Assembly (NCBI GenBank): GCA_910588225.1
Contig: CAJUQT010000050.1
Location: forward strand, 1-29,130
Origin: an uncultured Acetatifactor sp.
GTDB taxonomy: Bacteria; Bacillota; Clostridia; Lachnospirales; Lachnospiraceae
DNA length: 29,130 bases
Reading direction: 5' to 3'
The position numbers and the translations under genes are program-made. Below are positions 1 to 7,612 of the stretch, piece by piece. Each line of letters opens with the position of its first letter. Positions within the stretch are counted from its first letter, which is position 1. The notes under the pieces were generated by a model, which saw only the letters and a program-made list of their open reading frames with translations, was not told the DNA's origin and did not search any database.

Positions 1-80
1 TAACTATATACAGAGGATGAATAATAATTGCCATTATTATCTTTTACCAAATGGACATTATCGACTATAAGTACTTTCAT
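1..80 (-). CDS. Glycosyltransferase, N-terminal fragment (runs off the window)
   Basis: An ATG at 78-80 opens a frame of 26 codons that is still open at the window edge. It begins MKVLIVDNVHLVKDNNGNYY and continues with SSSVYS. This resembles the first strand and loop of GT4/GT-B glycosyltransferases, which often start MKIL(F/V)V and continue DGNYYS. An AAGGAAAG ribosome binding site lies about 9 nt upstream of the ATG. It follows the amidotransferase gene after a 181-nt AT-rich gap, so it probably belongs to the same polysaccharide operon. The family call rests on the first 26 residues only. Confidence 0.6.
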   Translation of the reverse strand, partial: MKVLIVDNVHLVKDNNGNYYSSSVYS

Positions 81-261
81 TGGTCGCTTTCCTTATCTCA
101 TATTTCACATGATATTCGTCGCTATAGAGCATCTATATTTATTTACATATATAAGCAGAATATACTATTCCATTACACATTTGATCCGATTAGTCTTTGT
201 TAATATTTGGGGTAATCAATGTTAAAAATATTTAATAATTTAGGTCTGATCATTCGCATCC
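81..261. other. AT-rich intergenic stretch
   Basis: About 180 nt of very AT-rich sequence separate the amidotransferase stop from the truncated glycosyltransferase start. I see no convincing hairpin terminator and no clear sigma-A promoter. The plus-strand open frame here is antisense to the glycosyltransferase start and has no coding character. Confidence 0.4.
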
Positions 262-1431
262 TTATTTCCTAATCCTCTTTTCAAGACCCAACTTCTCATA
301 CATCTTAATTCCAAAATTATAGAGCTTTTCCTGGCTCTTAAATTTCTCTGTGCATTCCGGCATCTCATGATACTTCATAAGCTCTTCTTCTGAAATCTCA
401 AGCCTTCTGGCTACCTCACTGAACAATTCTCTGCTCTCTTTTTCGCTTAATGGCGGCTGTTCAAGGATTTTCAACGCTTCGTCTCTTGCCATTTGTCCGG
501 TCACAACCAGACTGGATAACTGAGCACGTCTGATGTCATGCCCAAACCTGGTCGGCTGCCACCATCCTTCCAGAAATTTTGTTATCAAATCCTCAAAATG
601 CTTTTGACCATACGCAACATATCCATACTCATCTTCAAGCGTCTTAATCATGGACTCTCTTGTGAATTCCACAAGGTTCAATGGCTTAATTGTCTTAACC
701 CCTTTTACATACGGGATCCAAAACTTATGTTTTAAGCCGCTAGTATATTCATAGTTCTTGATAGGAATCTTGCAGTGCTTCTTCAAGACATCCTTCATGT
801 ATGTTCCATCCCCTGTAGGTCCTGCACCTTTTTCCCAGGCTGCAGGATCAGCCACAATCTCTGTACAAATGTTATAACCATTTAAAATATACTTAACACC
901 TAGTTGCATTGAATACTTATCAATCAGGGAAATAAATGCATGATCTTGAGGTGCATCCAGCATTTCAAGTCCTGTGCGAAACCATGCAAGCTGCATTTCC
1001 CGCATTTCATTCCAGTCCATTTTCTTGATATGAAGCTTTACACTAAGCTTATCTGTAAGGCGCTTTATATTCTCTTCTGCTACAGGCAGGTTCCAGCCTG
1101 CATCAATGTGAAAAACAAATGGACGAAGTCCCCATTCTTTCACAGCAAGATGGAGCATATATGAACTGTCAAGGCCACCGCTGAGCCCCAGGATACAGTC
1201 ATATTTTTTACCTTTTCCTGACTCTTTGATCTGCCTGATTAATGCCTGCAGTTCCTTTTCATGGTCACTGCCATGATTCCACTCAGGAAGAATCCTGTTT
1301 TTATATTCATTACAGCGCTCACAAACACCATTGGTATCAAACATAATGCCCTCATCTGTTGTGTCCATCACGCAGCACTTACAAATTTGATATGGTCTGT
1401 TTGATTTTGACTTAATTACTGGTCCTTTCAT
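262..1431 (-). CDS. N-acetyl sugar amidotransferase (WbpG/PseA-like)
   Basis: 389 residues. A PP-loop ATP-binding motif SGGLDSS sits at residues 84-90. An N-terminal cysteine cluster (C17, C19, C20, then C37 and C40) looks metal-binding. This layout is typical of WbpG-type sugar amidotransferases, which activate a 3-acetamido group with ATP and use ammonia supplied by HisH/HisF-like partners to form an acetamidino group on an N-acetylated sugar. The glutaminase/synthase partners are not in the window and could lie past the left edge. The ATG overlaps the stop of the upstream glycosyltransferase (ATGA at 1428-1431) and has GGAGG 7 nt upstream, so the two are translationally coupled. Family assignment is firm; the substrate is unknown. 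Confidence 0.9.
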   Translation of the reverse strand: MKGPVIKSKSNRPYQICKCCVMDTTDEGIMFDTNGVCERCNEYKNRILPEWNHGSDHEKELQALIRQIKESGKGKKYDCILGLSGGLDSSYMLHLAVKEWGLRPFVFHIDAGWNLPVAEENIKRLTDKLSVKLHIKKMDWNEMREMQLAWFRTGLEMLDAPQDHAFISLIDKYSMQLGVKYILNGYNICTEIVADPAAWEKGAGPTGDGTYMKDVLKKHCKIPIKNYEYTSGLKHKFWIPYVKGVKTIKPLNLVEFTRESMIKTLEDEYGYVAYGQKHFEDLITKFLEGWWQPTRFGHDIRRAQLSSLVVTGQMARDEALKILEQPPLSEKESRELFSEVARRLEISEEELMKYHEMPECTEKFKSQEKLYNFGIKMYEKLGLEKRIRK

Positions 1432-2654
1432 CTAATCGCCTCCAAAATAAAATTTTCCATCTCATCCATCAAAATGTTCTTATTAAAATATGACTCAAAG
1501 TACATTCTGGCCTTTCTTCCCATCTCTATAGCATCAGCTTTCATAAGTTCTCGGATTCCACCAGCTAAAGCCTCAGCACTTCCAATTTCTGTACACACAC
1601 CACAACCCGCCTCCTCAATAATTCTCTTTGTTTCACCAGATGCAGACGCAATAATCGCTTTTCCACAAGCCATATAGGATTGGAGTTTTGCCGGAATTGT
1701 CATCTCCCATAGGGGTGTCTTACTAAAACTGATGAATCCGGCATCACACACACTCAATATCTCCGGTATTCGTTCAGCCGGGACACGAGGGATCATTAAA
1801 AACCTATCTCTCACACCTAATGTATCAATCTGTCGTTCAAGTTCCTGTTGATATCGGCCATCTCCTACGATGACGAATTTGACATTTTCATCCTTTAATA
1901 ACGCTGCAGCTATCGTCAGGACATTCAGTCCCTGTGCTGTACCAATATTCCCAGTAAACGCGATTTTGTAACTATTATCGTTTTCGTTTATACCCTCCAC
2001 AGTATGTCTGGGAAGTGGTCTATAAAATTCTTCCGCGTATTGAGGCCAATAATGGACCTTATCTCTATCAACTGGAACTGGTCTGTTTACTATGGCTTCC
2101 ACAAAACCTGGGCTGGTCGTAAAGATTTTATCTGTCTCCCTATAAATTTTATTAACCATTTTATCAATAGGTCCGATAATTGCTCTATTGTGAATTCCTG
2201 TCACTGTCTCAACATTTTCCGGCCAAAGGTCCTGGACATATAAAAAAGCCGGAATATGATATCTTTTCCCGTACCAAATTCCAATCAAAGCCTGAGTCAT
2301 GGGGCTTACTTCTACAGTAAAAACTAAATCAGCATTTATATCATTTTTCTTCACCCATCGCTTACCGGATACTATGAAAGATAAATAGTTAGCAGCCATA
2401 CCTGCAGCGTTAAGGATTTTATTCCTGCTATTGCCACGAGCAATCAATGGGATGCGGATAATATCCACACCTTTCCACAACTCTCTTCTTTTGTGCCTAT
2501 AATCGTATCCTGCATAAAACTTGCCCAGCGGATAGTTTGGAATTCCAGTAAGAACCGTTACCTTATATCCCCTTTGCACCCATGTGGCAGCCATATCATT
2601 CACACGAAAAGTCTCAGGATAAAAATATTGTGATACAAGCAGAATATGTTTCAT
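1428..2654 (-). CDS. Glycosyltransferase family 4, WbuB-like
   Basis: 408 residues with a GT-B layout. The N-terminal strand reads SQYFYPETFRVND, as in WbuB/WbjE-type transferases of N-acetyl-fucosamine-like sugars. The C-terminal nucleotide-binding half has the segment around AKLQSYMACGKAIIASASGE, matching the usual YMA(A/C)GKP region, followed by a conserved glutamate/cysteine-rich stretch. It probably transfers a deoxy-N-acetylhexosamine to a lipid-linked acceptor at the cytoplasmic membrane face. The start ATG directly abuts the stop TAA of the SDR gene upstream, and AAGGA lies just before it. It sits between the SDR and the amidotransferase, consistent with one pathway. The exact sugar cannot be read from sequence. 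Confidence 0.88.
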   Translation of the reverse strand: MKHILLVSQYFYPETFRVNDMAATWVQRGYKVTVLTGIPNYPLGKFYAGYDYRHKRRELWKGVDIIRIPLIARGNSRNKILNAAGMAANYLSFIVSGKRWVKKNDINADLVFTVEVSPMTQALIGIWYGKRYHIPAFLYVQDLWPENVETVTGIHNRAIIGPIDKMVNKIYRETDKIFTTSPGFVEAIVNRPVPVDRDKVHYWPQYAEEFYRPLPRHTVEGINENDNSYKIAFTGNIGTAQGLNVLTIAAALLKDENVKFVIVGDGRYQQELERQIDTLGVRDRFLMIPRVPAERIPEILSVCDAGFISFSKTPLWEMTIPAKLQSYMACGKAIIASASGETKRIIEEAGCGVCTEIGSAEALAGGIRELMKADAIEMGRKARMYFESYFNKNILMDEMENFILEAIR

Positions 2655-3542
2655 TTATCCTTCGGACCTCTCAATACTTCCATGCAAATCGACTACTTGA
2701 TAGTCAAAATCATATTTACTTAATGTCTGATCATATGACAGATTGCCAAAGGCTTTGTCAGTTAAGCCATTTATCTTCCCAGGTATCTTGCTTGCCAATC
2801 CCACAACCCAGTTCCATGCCTTCGACACATATATTTTATGCCCAGACACCTCCGCAATCATCTTGACCATTTCGCTCGTTCTGCTATATTCGGCATTTTG
2901 TGGCCAGAAGATACCCCCTTCTCCTTTTATCATCACATGACACAGAAACTCACAAAGGTTCTCTATATAAAGCATTGATCTTTCATTTTGTATATCAGGA
3001 AAAATCGGCAACTTTTTGGCTAGCTTTGTTAATGTAGAATAATTACCCTTGCTCCCTTTTCCATAAATCATTGGAGGTCTGAGAACGCTGACTATAAAAG
3101 AACTTCCAGCTAACTCTCTTACTCCCTTGTCAGCCTGCCACTTGGAATCTCCATAAAAGTTTGCTGGAGACGGTTCTGTATCTTTTGTTATTCTCTTTAT
3201 TTTTCCATATGGTGCAGAATCACCATATACAATAGCTGATGACATGAAAACAAATTGTTTTACACCTTCCGCCTTTGCCTTTTTTGCAGTATCAATTGCA
3301 AGCTCAGTATTGACTGAATAATATTTGGCTTTTAATTCATCAGACACATTCCCAACATCGGCATGAGCTATACCAGCCACATGATAAATAATATCAAAAG
3401 GAGAAAAGTCCTTTTCTCTCCAAGCACCATCAAGCATATCAATTGTGGTTATTGAAAGTTGATCTGAGTAATGCTCTGCTGCATACTTTTCAAAACTCAC
3501 ACCAATATAAGAATTAGCCCCGGTAATGAGCACATTTTTCAT
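2655..3542 (-). CDS. NAD-dependent epimerase/reductase, extended SDR (WbpV/WbjF-like)
   Basis: 295 residues. The Rossmann glycine motif GANSYIG is at residues 8-14, an SSAIVYG strand is near 101-107, and the catalytic YGDSK (Y130, K134) is clear. The family includes UDP-glucose 4-epimerases and the WbpV/WbjF reductases that act on 4-keto-6-deoxy-HexNAc nucleotides. With a CapD/WbpM-like dehydratase a few kb upstream, a 4-keto reductase giving a UDP-6-deoxy-HexNAc such as QuiNAc or FucNAc is the most economical guess. That is inference. The start overlaps the sugar-transferase stop (ATGA, 3539-3542) with GAGGG upstream. Confidence 0.85.
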   Translation of the reverse strand: MKNVLITGANSYIGVSFEKYAAEHYSDQLSITTIDMLDGAWREKDFSPFDIIYHVAGIAHADVGNVSDELKAKYYSVNTELAIDTAKKAKAEGVKQFVFMSSAIVYGDSAPYGKIKRITKDTEPSPANFYGDSKWQADKGVRELAGSSFIVSVLRPPMIYGKGSKGNYSTLTKLAKKLPIFPDIQNERSMLYIENLCEFLCHVMIKGEGGIFWPQNAEYSRTSEMVKMIAEVSGHKIYVSKAWNWVVGLASKIPGKINGLTDKAFGNLSYDQTLSKYDFDYQVVDLHGSIERSEG

Positions 3543-4396
3543 TCCATCTTACCCTCGTGCTTCTTCATCTCACCAGTTCCTCCTTCAACGACTCCATCTC
3601 CATGAACAACTGAAAAGATGCTTCCGAGGAAGCATCTGCAATCAAATAGGAAGGCCTTAAATCCGCCAATCTTTAACTTTTCACTATATTCTCCATCGAG
3701 CTTTGCCTTTACAGGAATCTCCAGTTCATCTCTTCCATTGATCTGCGCCCATCCGGTAAGCCCGGGCTTAATGTCATTAGCTCCCCGCCTATCTCTTTCT
3801 GCCGTTAAAACATCCTGATTCCAGAGGGCCGGGCGTGGTCCTATAATGCTCATATTCCCTATAAATATGTCCCATATCTGCGGCAGTTCATCAATGCTGT
3901 GACGACGCGCAAAACTGCCTATTTTCGTTATATATTGATCCGGATTGTCCAACATATGTGTTGGAACATCGTGAGGTGTGGAACTCTTCATGGATCTGAA
4001 TTTATGCAACTTAAAATACTGTTTATTCCTTCCAATTCTCTTCTGTGTAAAGAATACAGGACCAGGATCTTCAATTTTAATAGCAATTGCCATTCCAAGA
4101 TAAATGGGTAATAATAGTACCAATCCTATAAACGATATAATTATGTCAATTACACGTTTGATATATTTATCATAGACCCCTGGCATATATTTAACATCTC
4201 CAACTGCCTTCAAATGTCCTCTGATACCATCTGCATTTTCTTTATCTTTGTCATCTTGGACAAAGACAACCTTTTTATTTTCCATTGGATTCTTCTGAGT
4301 CGTATCATTTCCATATATAGAATCCTTTTTCTTAACTACAGCCATAACCACCAATGTTCCAAAAACAACACCAGCAGCAATTCCAACAGTTATCAT
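3539..4396 (-). CDS. Undecaprenyl-phosphate sugar phosphotransferase, short PglC/WcaJ-C type
   Basis: The C-terminal ~190 residues are a bacterial sugar transferase domain. A re-entrant/TM segment around YIKRVIDIIISFIGLVLLL is followed by DPGPVFFTQKRIG, FKLHKFRSM and DELPQIWDIFIGNMSIIGPR. It should transfer a sugar-1-phosphate to undecaprenyl phosphate and so start a repeat unit. Unlike the full-length enzyme at 21114-22565, it lacks the four-helix N-terminus; it carries one N-terminal helix (ITVGIAAGVVFGTLVVMAVV) and a charged linker of about 50 residues. I prefer the ATG at 4396, with GGAGG 13 nt upstream. The frame is open to a TTG at 4459, which would overlap the preceding gene by 11 nt but has no good ribosome binding site. 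Confidence 0.87.
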   Translation of the reverse strand: MITVGIAAGVVFGTLVVMAVVKKKDSIYGNDTTQKNPMENKKVVFVQDDKDKENADGIRGHLKAVGDVKYMPGVYDKYIKRVIDIIISFIGLVLLLPIYLGMAIAIKIEDPGPVFFTQKRIGRNKQYFKLHKFRSMKSSTPHDVPTHMLDNPDQYITKIGSFARRHSIDELPQIWDIFIGNMSIIGPRPALWNQDVLTAERDRRGANDIKPGLTGWAQINGRDELEIPVKAKLDGEYSEKLKIGGFKAFLFDCRCFLGSIFSVVHGDGVVEGGTGEMKKHEGKME

Positions 4397-4448
4397 AATG
4401 GTAGAAAATCCTCCGCAGCCAGGCGATATAGTAAATTCCCTGTCTCTT

Positions 4449-4931
4449 CTATCTGTCAATCCATATAGTGCAGCTTTTCACCTTAGTTTTTTCAGGAACA
4501 AATGCTCCCGATGCAACAACAGAATTACAATCAATCTGACAGTATGAGCTTACAACCGCATCATGGTTAACAACAGCTCCCGCACATATATATGATGATT
4601 TCATAATTTGTACATTACTGTTAATAACAGAATTTGCCTCTATCACACATCCATCACTAATGCTGGTTGATTTGCTTATAATTGCATTCGGATGAATCAG
4701 CGTATGTAGATGATTGATTTTCTTCACTATCGACTCTCTGATTTCAGGATTGCCAATGGCGACTATACAGCCGTCATACATATCCTGCAGAATATTCAAG
4801 TCATCAATCTTCCCGACAACATTTGGATTGTTGTCATCAAGAAAATCAATTTTACTGTACTTGCATAGTTCGGCTATTTCTTTAATACACTGGCCATATC
4901 CGCCAGCTCCAATAATCAATAAACTTTTCAT
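4449..4931 (-). CDS. Short NeuD/PglD-like sugar O/N-acetyltransferase
   Basis: 160 residues. The N-terminal GAGGYGQ motif is the PglD/NeuD Rossmann-like start and the second half is a left-handed beta-helix of hexapeptide repeats. The NHDAVV segment carries the histidine expected to be catalytic in PglD. The usual family length is about 195-215 residues. This one stops soon after VVASGAFVPEKTKV and lacks the common C-terminal GVPAR/GNPAK end, so it is short but not obviously broken. Lying next to a PglC-type transferase, it copies the pglD-pglC order and suggests acetylation of an amino sugar nucleotide. The ATG has no visible Shine-Dalgarno; it follows a run of seven T. It is the first gene after loaP. 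Confidence 0.8.
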   Translation of the reverse strand: MKSLLIIGAGGYGQCIKEIAELCKYSKIDFLDDNNPNVVGKIDDLNILQDMYDGCIVAIGNPEIRESIVKKINHLHTLIHPNAIISKSTSISDGCVIEANSVINSNVQIMKSSYICAGAVVNHDAVVSSYCQIDCNSVVASGAFVPEKTKVKSCTIWIDR

Positions 4932-4934
4932 TTT

Positions 4935-4964
4935 AAAAAAACTTATATCAACACCAAATTGTTG
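4935..4964 (-). terminator. Weak hairpin followed by a U7 tract ahead of the acetyltransferase
   Basis: On the transcribed strand a small hairpin (CAACA / TGTTG, 6-nt loop, 4949-4964) is followed about 7 nt later by seven T (4935-4941), directly before the ATG of the first gene after loaP. The stem is short and the gap to the T tract is too long for a classic terminator. It is worth noting because LoaP is an antiterminator and this would be the first obstacle in the operon. Confidence 0.25.
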
Positions 4965-4987
4965 TTCCTTCTTTTTCCTGCTGTAAT

Positions 4988-5013
4988 TTCCCTCTTTCCA
5001 AAATGAAAGGGAA
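4988..5013 (-). promoter_or_regulatory. Bulged RNA hairpin downstream of loaP, candidate LoaP recognition element
   Basis: On the transcribed strand TTCCC-TTTC pairs with GAAA-GA-GGGAA around a six-nucleotide loop, giving a 9-bp stem with a two-nucleotide bulge. It starts about 41 nt after the loaP stop and lies before the first gene of the downstream operon. LoaP proteins are known to recognise a hairpin in the leader of the operon they antiterminate. No T tract follows, so it is not a terminator itself. Binding is inferred from position and structure. Confidence 0.4.
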
Positions 5014-5054
5014 GAGAGTAAAACGTATGAATATACGGATCATAATCAATATAC

Positions 5055-5576
5055 TCATTCCTCTTCCCTCCCTACCAACTCAATCCCCAAATGAATAACC
5101 GTCTTCCGATTCATGAAATCCACCTCCACCTCCGCAATCCGTCTGTGGAGATGAATCTTCCTGATCTTCCCCTCCATATCCCTCAGCGGTCCCGACAGGA
5201 TAGTCACCGTATCCCCTTCTGCCACTGCCACCTGGGATATCTCCGCCTCCGTGCCGCCCTCTGTGATTCTCTCCAGCCAGTCTGCTTCCTTTTCGGCCAG
5301 CGGTATAAATATCTCACCGTCATTTCTGCCCAAAAGCTTCGTCAATGCCGGTACCCGCCGCAATTCCGGATACAGATCGGCAATGGTGTCGCTGGTAATG
5401 AATACATATCCCGGCATCAACTTTTCGTGTAAGTCCCGCCACTCTCCCCGGAATTTCTTCCGGACATGACGCAGAGGGTGGAAACAGCGATCATACAGCT
5501 CTGTTTCCACCCTCTCTTTAATTAACGTTTCCGTTTTCTGCTCCGTTCCCGGTGCAACCTGAATTACATAGTACAT
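5055..5576 (-). CDS. loaP: Specialised NusG paralogue, antiterminator LoaP
   Basis: 173 residues, the normal length for LoaP. The N-terminal NGN domain begins MYYVIQVAPGTEQKTE and includes LMPGYVFI, the NusG-type strand. The C-terminal KOW domain spans VAEGDTVTILSGPLRDMEGKI. The LoaP subfamily sits next to long polysaccharide or natural-product operons, travels with RNA polymerase after recruitment to an RNA hairpin, and suppresses termination and pausing. Here it is first in a transcript that continues into the acetyltransferase-to-amidotransferase operon. The ATG has GGGAG about 8 nt upstream and overlaps the possible ORF before it by 13 nt. General NusG (secE-linked) is unlikely given the context. 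Confidence 0.92.
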   Translation of the reverse strand: MYYVIQVAPGTEQKTETLIKERVETELYDRCFHPLRHVRKKFRGEWRDLHEKLMPGYVFITSDTIADLYPELRRVPALTKLLGRNDGEIFIPLAEKEADWLERITEGGTEAEISQVAVAEGDTVTILSGPLRDMEGKIRKIHLHRRIAEVEVDFMNRKTVIHLGIELVGREEE

Positions 5577-5851
5577 TGTTTTTCTCCCGTGTCCGCGGGC
5601 ACAGATTTCCGCACTCCCGAAAATCTGTATTCATATTCGGTCTTTCTCCTCCCAGGCTGTCTATATCCTGTATCGGTTATTTGCAGCAGCCATACCTTCG
5701 CCACCGGACAATCCAATGCCTGTCCGATACCGAAAATGGGTAAGCTTCGCCATCTCCGCCCACAGAACAAAAAATCTCCAGCCGCAGTGACGATACCATA
5801 CCTCCGCATTTCAGGAATATCTGCGGAGACACAGTACACCAAATATGTCAT
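5564..5851 (-). CDS. Possible small protein or leader region ahead of loaP
   Basis: An open frame of 95 codons from an ATG at 5851 (extendable to a TTG at 5893) ends inside the start of loaP. It begins MTYLVYCVSADIPEMRRYG and has believable codon use, but I recognise no family. The ATG has GGAG only 1 nt away, a poor start. A competing ATG at 5903 opens a 30-codon frame. The alternative is that the whole ~350 nt between the promoter and loaP is an untranslated RNA leader. The 13-nt overlap with loaP supports translational coupling if it is real. Confidence 0.35.
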   Translation of the reverse strand: MTYLVYCVSADIPEMRRYGIVTAAGDFLFCGRRWRSLPIFGIGQALDCPVAKVWLLQITDTGYRQPGRRKTEYEYRFSGVRKSVPADTGEKQCTM

Positions 5852-5940
5852 ACTCCGAAGGTCCAGGTGCCCACGCTTCAAGGACGCTCCCAAAAGTAAT
5901 CATCTTTATGACTATATGAATATAAAATAATTCCTATAGT

Positions 5941-5969
5941 AGTATATACCACCTTTCCGAATTGCGCAA
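5941..5969 (-). promoter_or_regulatory. Promoter for the loaP-led operon (TTGCGC-17-TATACT)
   Basis: The -35 TTGCGC is at 5964-5969 and the -10 TATACT at 5941-5946, with a 17-bp spacer. An A/T-rich tract lies just upstream (5971-5985). The predicted start is near 5934. The -35 and the GTGGTA preceding the -10 are shared with the promoter at 9647-9675. Confidence 0.7.
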
Positions 5970-5979
5970 GAAAAAAATA

Positions 5980-6537
5980 TTATTCGTACTCTTTTAATAC
6001 ATTCGGCTGAATCCCATTATGCTCCAAGGTCAAATACTCAAGCAGAAACAGTCGTTCAGCAATGTCAAGGGGATTCAGGTTCCACTCCGGATTTGTATTA
6101 GCAAAATACAGATTTCGATAGAAAATCCTGAAATAATCTGTTGGGCAGGAGTTCGCCTGCGGAAAATAGAATTCTTTTATCGGCTTCATCTTATCCTTAA
6201 GCTTTTCTCCTAACTTTTCATTGAGCGCTTTTCGCATATAGGAGAATCCCACTTCTGCAGCCAACACATAATTTCCCACAAAAACCACATCTTCCCTTGC
6301 CCCTTCCAGGACTTCGGCCCTGATAACTGATATCATAAAAATGGCAGTCATCTTATGCCGATCCAGCGGTTTTTCTTTATCTTCCATATATTCCAGAAGA
6401 TCGTCATATATTTTTCTACATGAAGCTTCAAATGCCTGCTTTTTAGATTCTTCAAACAGAATATTCGAATCCTCTGCACACATTGTTTCTGCACCGATTT
6501 TGACAATATCCCACATCTCATTAATTAATGGTGTCAT
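5980..6537 (-). CDS. Uncharacterised cytosolic protein, last gene of a three-gene cassette
   Basis: 185 residues, soluble, charged and probably mostly helical. There is no signal peptide or membrane helix, and I recognise no family or catalytic motif. Notable pieces are a Cys-containing N-terminus (ETMCAEDSN), a mid-helix MTAIFMISVIRAEVLEGARE, and a tyrosine/phenylalanine-rich stretch DYFRIFYRNLYF. The ATG is separated by one nucleotide from the stop of the 6539-6829 gene and has AGGAAGAG upstream, so the two are coupled. The loaP-operon promoter begins about 10 nt past its stop. The gene is AT-richer than the polysaccharide genes to its right. Confidence 0.75.
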   Translation of the reverse strand: MTPLINEMWDIVKIGAETMCAEDSNILFEESKKQAFEASCRKIYDDLLEYMEDKEKPLDRHKMTAIFMISVIRAEVLEGAREDVVFVGNYVLAAEVGFSYMRKALNEKLGEKLKDKMKPIKEFYFPQANSCPTDYFRIFYRNLYFANTNPEWNLNPLDIAERLFLLEYLTLEHNGIQPNVLKEYE

Positions 6538-6538
6538 T

Positions 6539-6829
6539 TTATCTCTTCCTCTTCATCCAATAGTCTTCTCTTTTACTATATTTAATATACTCAATTTCTC
6601 CCATACATTCACATGGTGCTTTACCTGTATTATGCATTTTAAAAAAGTCCTTTGTTTTGTAGCATTCCTCACCGATACCAGAAGGGATGTCTGAAAAAAT
6701 CACTTCTCGATTATGATTTTCCAACTCACTTTTCAGAAAGCGTTTTTGCTTAATGGAAATTAAACCGTTTGCAAGCAGCAAAGCAGAGAAAAACAGAAAT
6801 ACCGACACCATTAATAACTTTTCATTCAT
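6539..6829 (-). CDS. Small membrane-anchored protein of unknown function
   Basis: 96 residues. One N-terminal hydrophobic segment (LLMVSVFLFFSALLLANGLI) is followed by a charged soluble part holding three cysteines (EECYKT, and CEC in KAPCECMGE). The segment could be a membrane anchor or an uncleaved signal; no lipobox is seen. The start has AAGGAG 9 nt upstream, and it lies 13 nt after the stop of the membrane protein gene upstream. It belongs to the same cassette as its neighbours on both sides. No family recognised. Confidence 0.72.
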   Translation of the reverse strand: MNEKLLMVSVFLFFSALLLANGLISIKQKRFLKSELENHNREVIFSDIPSGIGEECYKTKDFFKMHNTGKAPCECMGEIEYIKYSKREDYWMKRKR

Positions 6830-6842
6830 AATCTATATCTCC

Positions 6843-7382
6843 TTATATTTTCATAAAAACTTCCGGAATTGCTTCATATCTGGCAACTAAATTGTTGAGA
6901 AAACTGTTAATAAAGGTTTCCATAATTGCAATAATACCAATAACTGCTAAAGATTCCGAAACAGCCTGCCCATAAAAAAAGTAATATACTGAAATTACTA
7001 TATCTATTGCATAACCAATATATATAATCCCCAGCCTTGACTGCCAGGCCTTAATATCTATTTTTTTAATGACTCCTTTATTCAGCAGAGTATTTACTGT
7101 AGCATTTATACTTTCCTTTTTCTTTATATATATGCTGATATTCAACCGGACAAGGACAATTATATTCAAAATTACCACAAGTAAAGAAGGAGAAGCCCCT
7201 GGACTGTTTGCCAGCGCCGCATTCGGAAACAGCATCATCACGGCATTATATAATGAACACCCTGTATATATATACAAAAACACCAGATCCGATTTATAAG
7301 ACCATTTGTGCTTGTTTCCGGCTGTATTTTTGACTTCATAAGAAAACTTCGTTAAAATCCATTTATCAAAGTTCGCCAGCAT
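6843..7382 (-). CDS. Multi-pass membrane protein of unknown function, first gene of the cassette
   Basis: 179 residues with about four hydrophobic segments: around SDLVFLYIYTGC, LLVVILNIIVLVRL, LGIIYIGYAIDIVISVYYFF and LAVIGIIAIMETFINSFL. The N-terminus is basic and cytosolic-looking. No family recognised. Start choice is awkward. The in-frame ATG at 7382 has GGAAG touching it, while the best Shine-Dalgarno (AGAGGGG) is well spaced for an out-of-frame ATG at 7389 that yields only seven codons. The gene follows a strong promoter and a long leader. Confidence 0.72.
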   Translation of the reverse strand: MLANFDKWILTKFSYEVKNTAGNKHKWSYKSDLVFLYIYTGCSLYNAVMMLFPNAALANSPGASPSLLVVILNIIVLVRLNISIYIKKKESINATVNTLLNKGVIKKIDIKAWQSRLGIIYIGYAIDIVISVYYFFYGQAVSESLAVIGIIAIMETFINSFLNNLVARYEAIPEVFMKI

Positions 7383-7577
7383 CTTCCATTTTATCCCCTC
7401 TGTTTTTATAGTTCTTTACCTGTTAAGAATAATCAAGTAAAGGACAAGCACAAATCTCCTGCTCATCCTTTACCTTTCTCTACCTGTCCTGATTTTCATT
7501 TAATCATAGCCAACCTCGTAGCAAAGTTAACAAACTTTGTTTTCTACTGTGTATTTGACAATTGTTCTTTCTATTGC
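7383..7577 (-). promoter_or_regulatory. Long 5' leader of the three-gene cassette, with hairpin and short upstream ORFs
   Basis: About 195 nt separate the predicted transcription start from the first cassette gene. A dyad CAAAGTT-AACA-AACTTTG is at 7522-7539. Nearer the gene a stem forms from GTAAAGGA and TCCTTTAC, extended inward by AGCA/TGCT. Three tiny frames are present: a 3-codon one, MKIRTGRER and MSRRFVLVLYLIILNR. The last starts inside the stem and its stop is in frame with the main gene. This could be an attenuation-type leader; no function is proven. Confidence 0.4.
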
Positions 7578-7583
7578 CGTTTT

Positions 7584-7612
7584 ATTATATAGCATTTTTG
7601 CCAGATTATCAA
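7584..7612 (-). promoter_or_regulatory. Sigma-A promoter of the three-gene cassette (TTGATA-17-TATAAT)
   Basis: The -35 TTGATA is at 7607-7612 and a perfect -10 TATAAT at 7584-7589, with 17 bp between. The predicted start is near 7577. It lies in the 358-nt gap between the dehydratase stop and the cassette, giving the cassette transcription independent of the dehydratase. Confidence 0.75.

Noticed and set aside
28..225. Plus-strand hydrophobic 65-codon frame
   Set aside because: Antisense to the start of a glycosyltransferase gene that has a ribosome binding site; hydrophobicity comes from AT-rich DNA.
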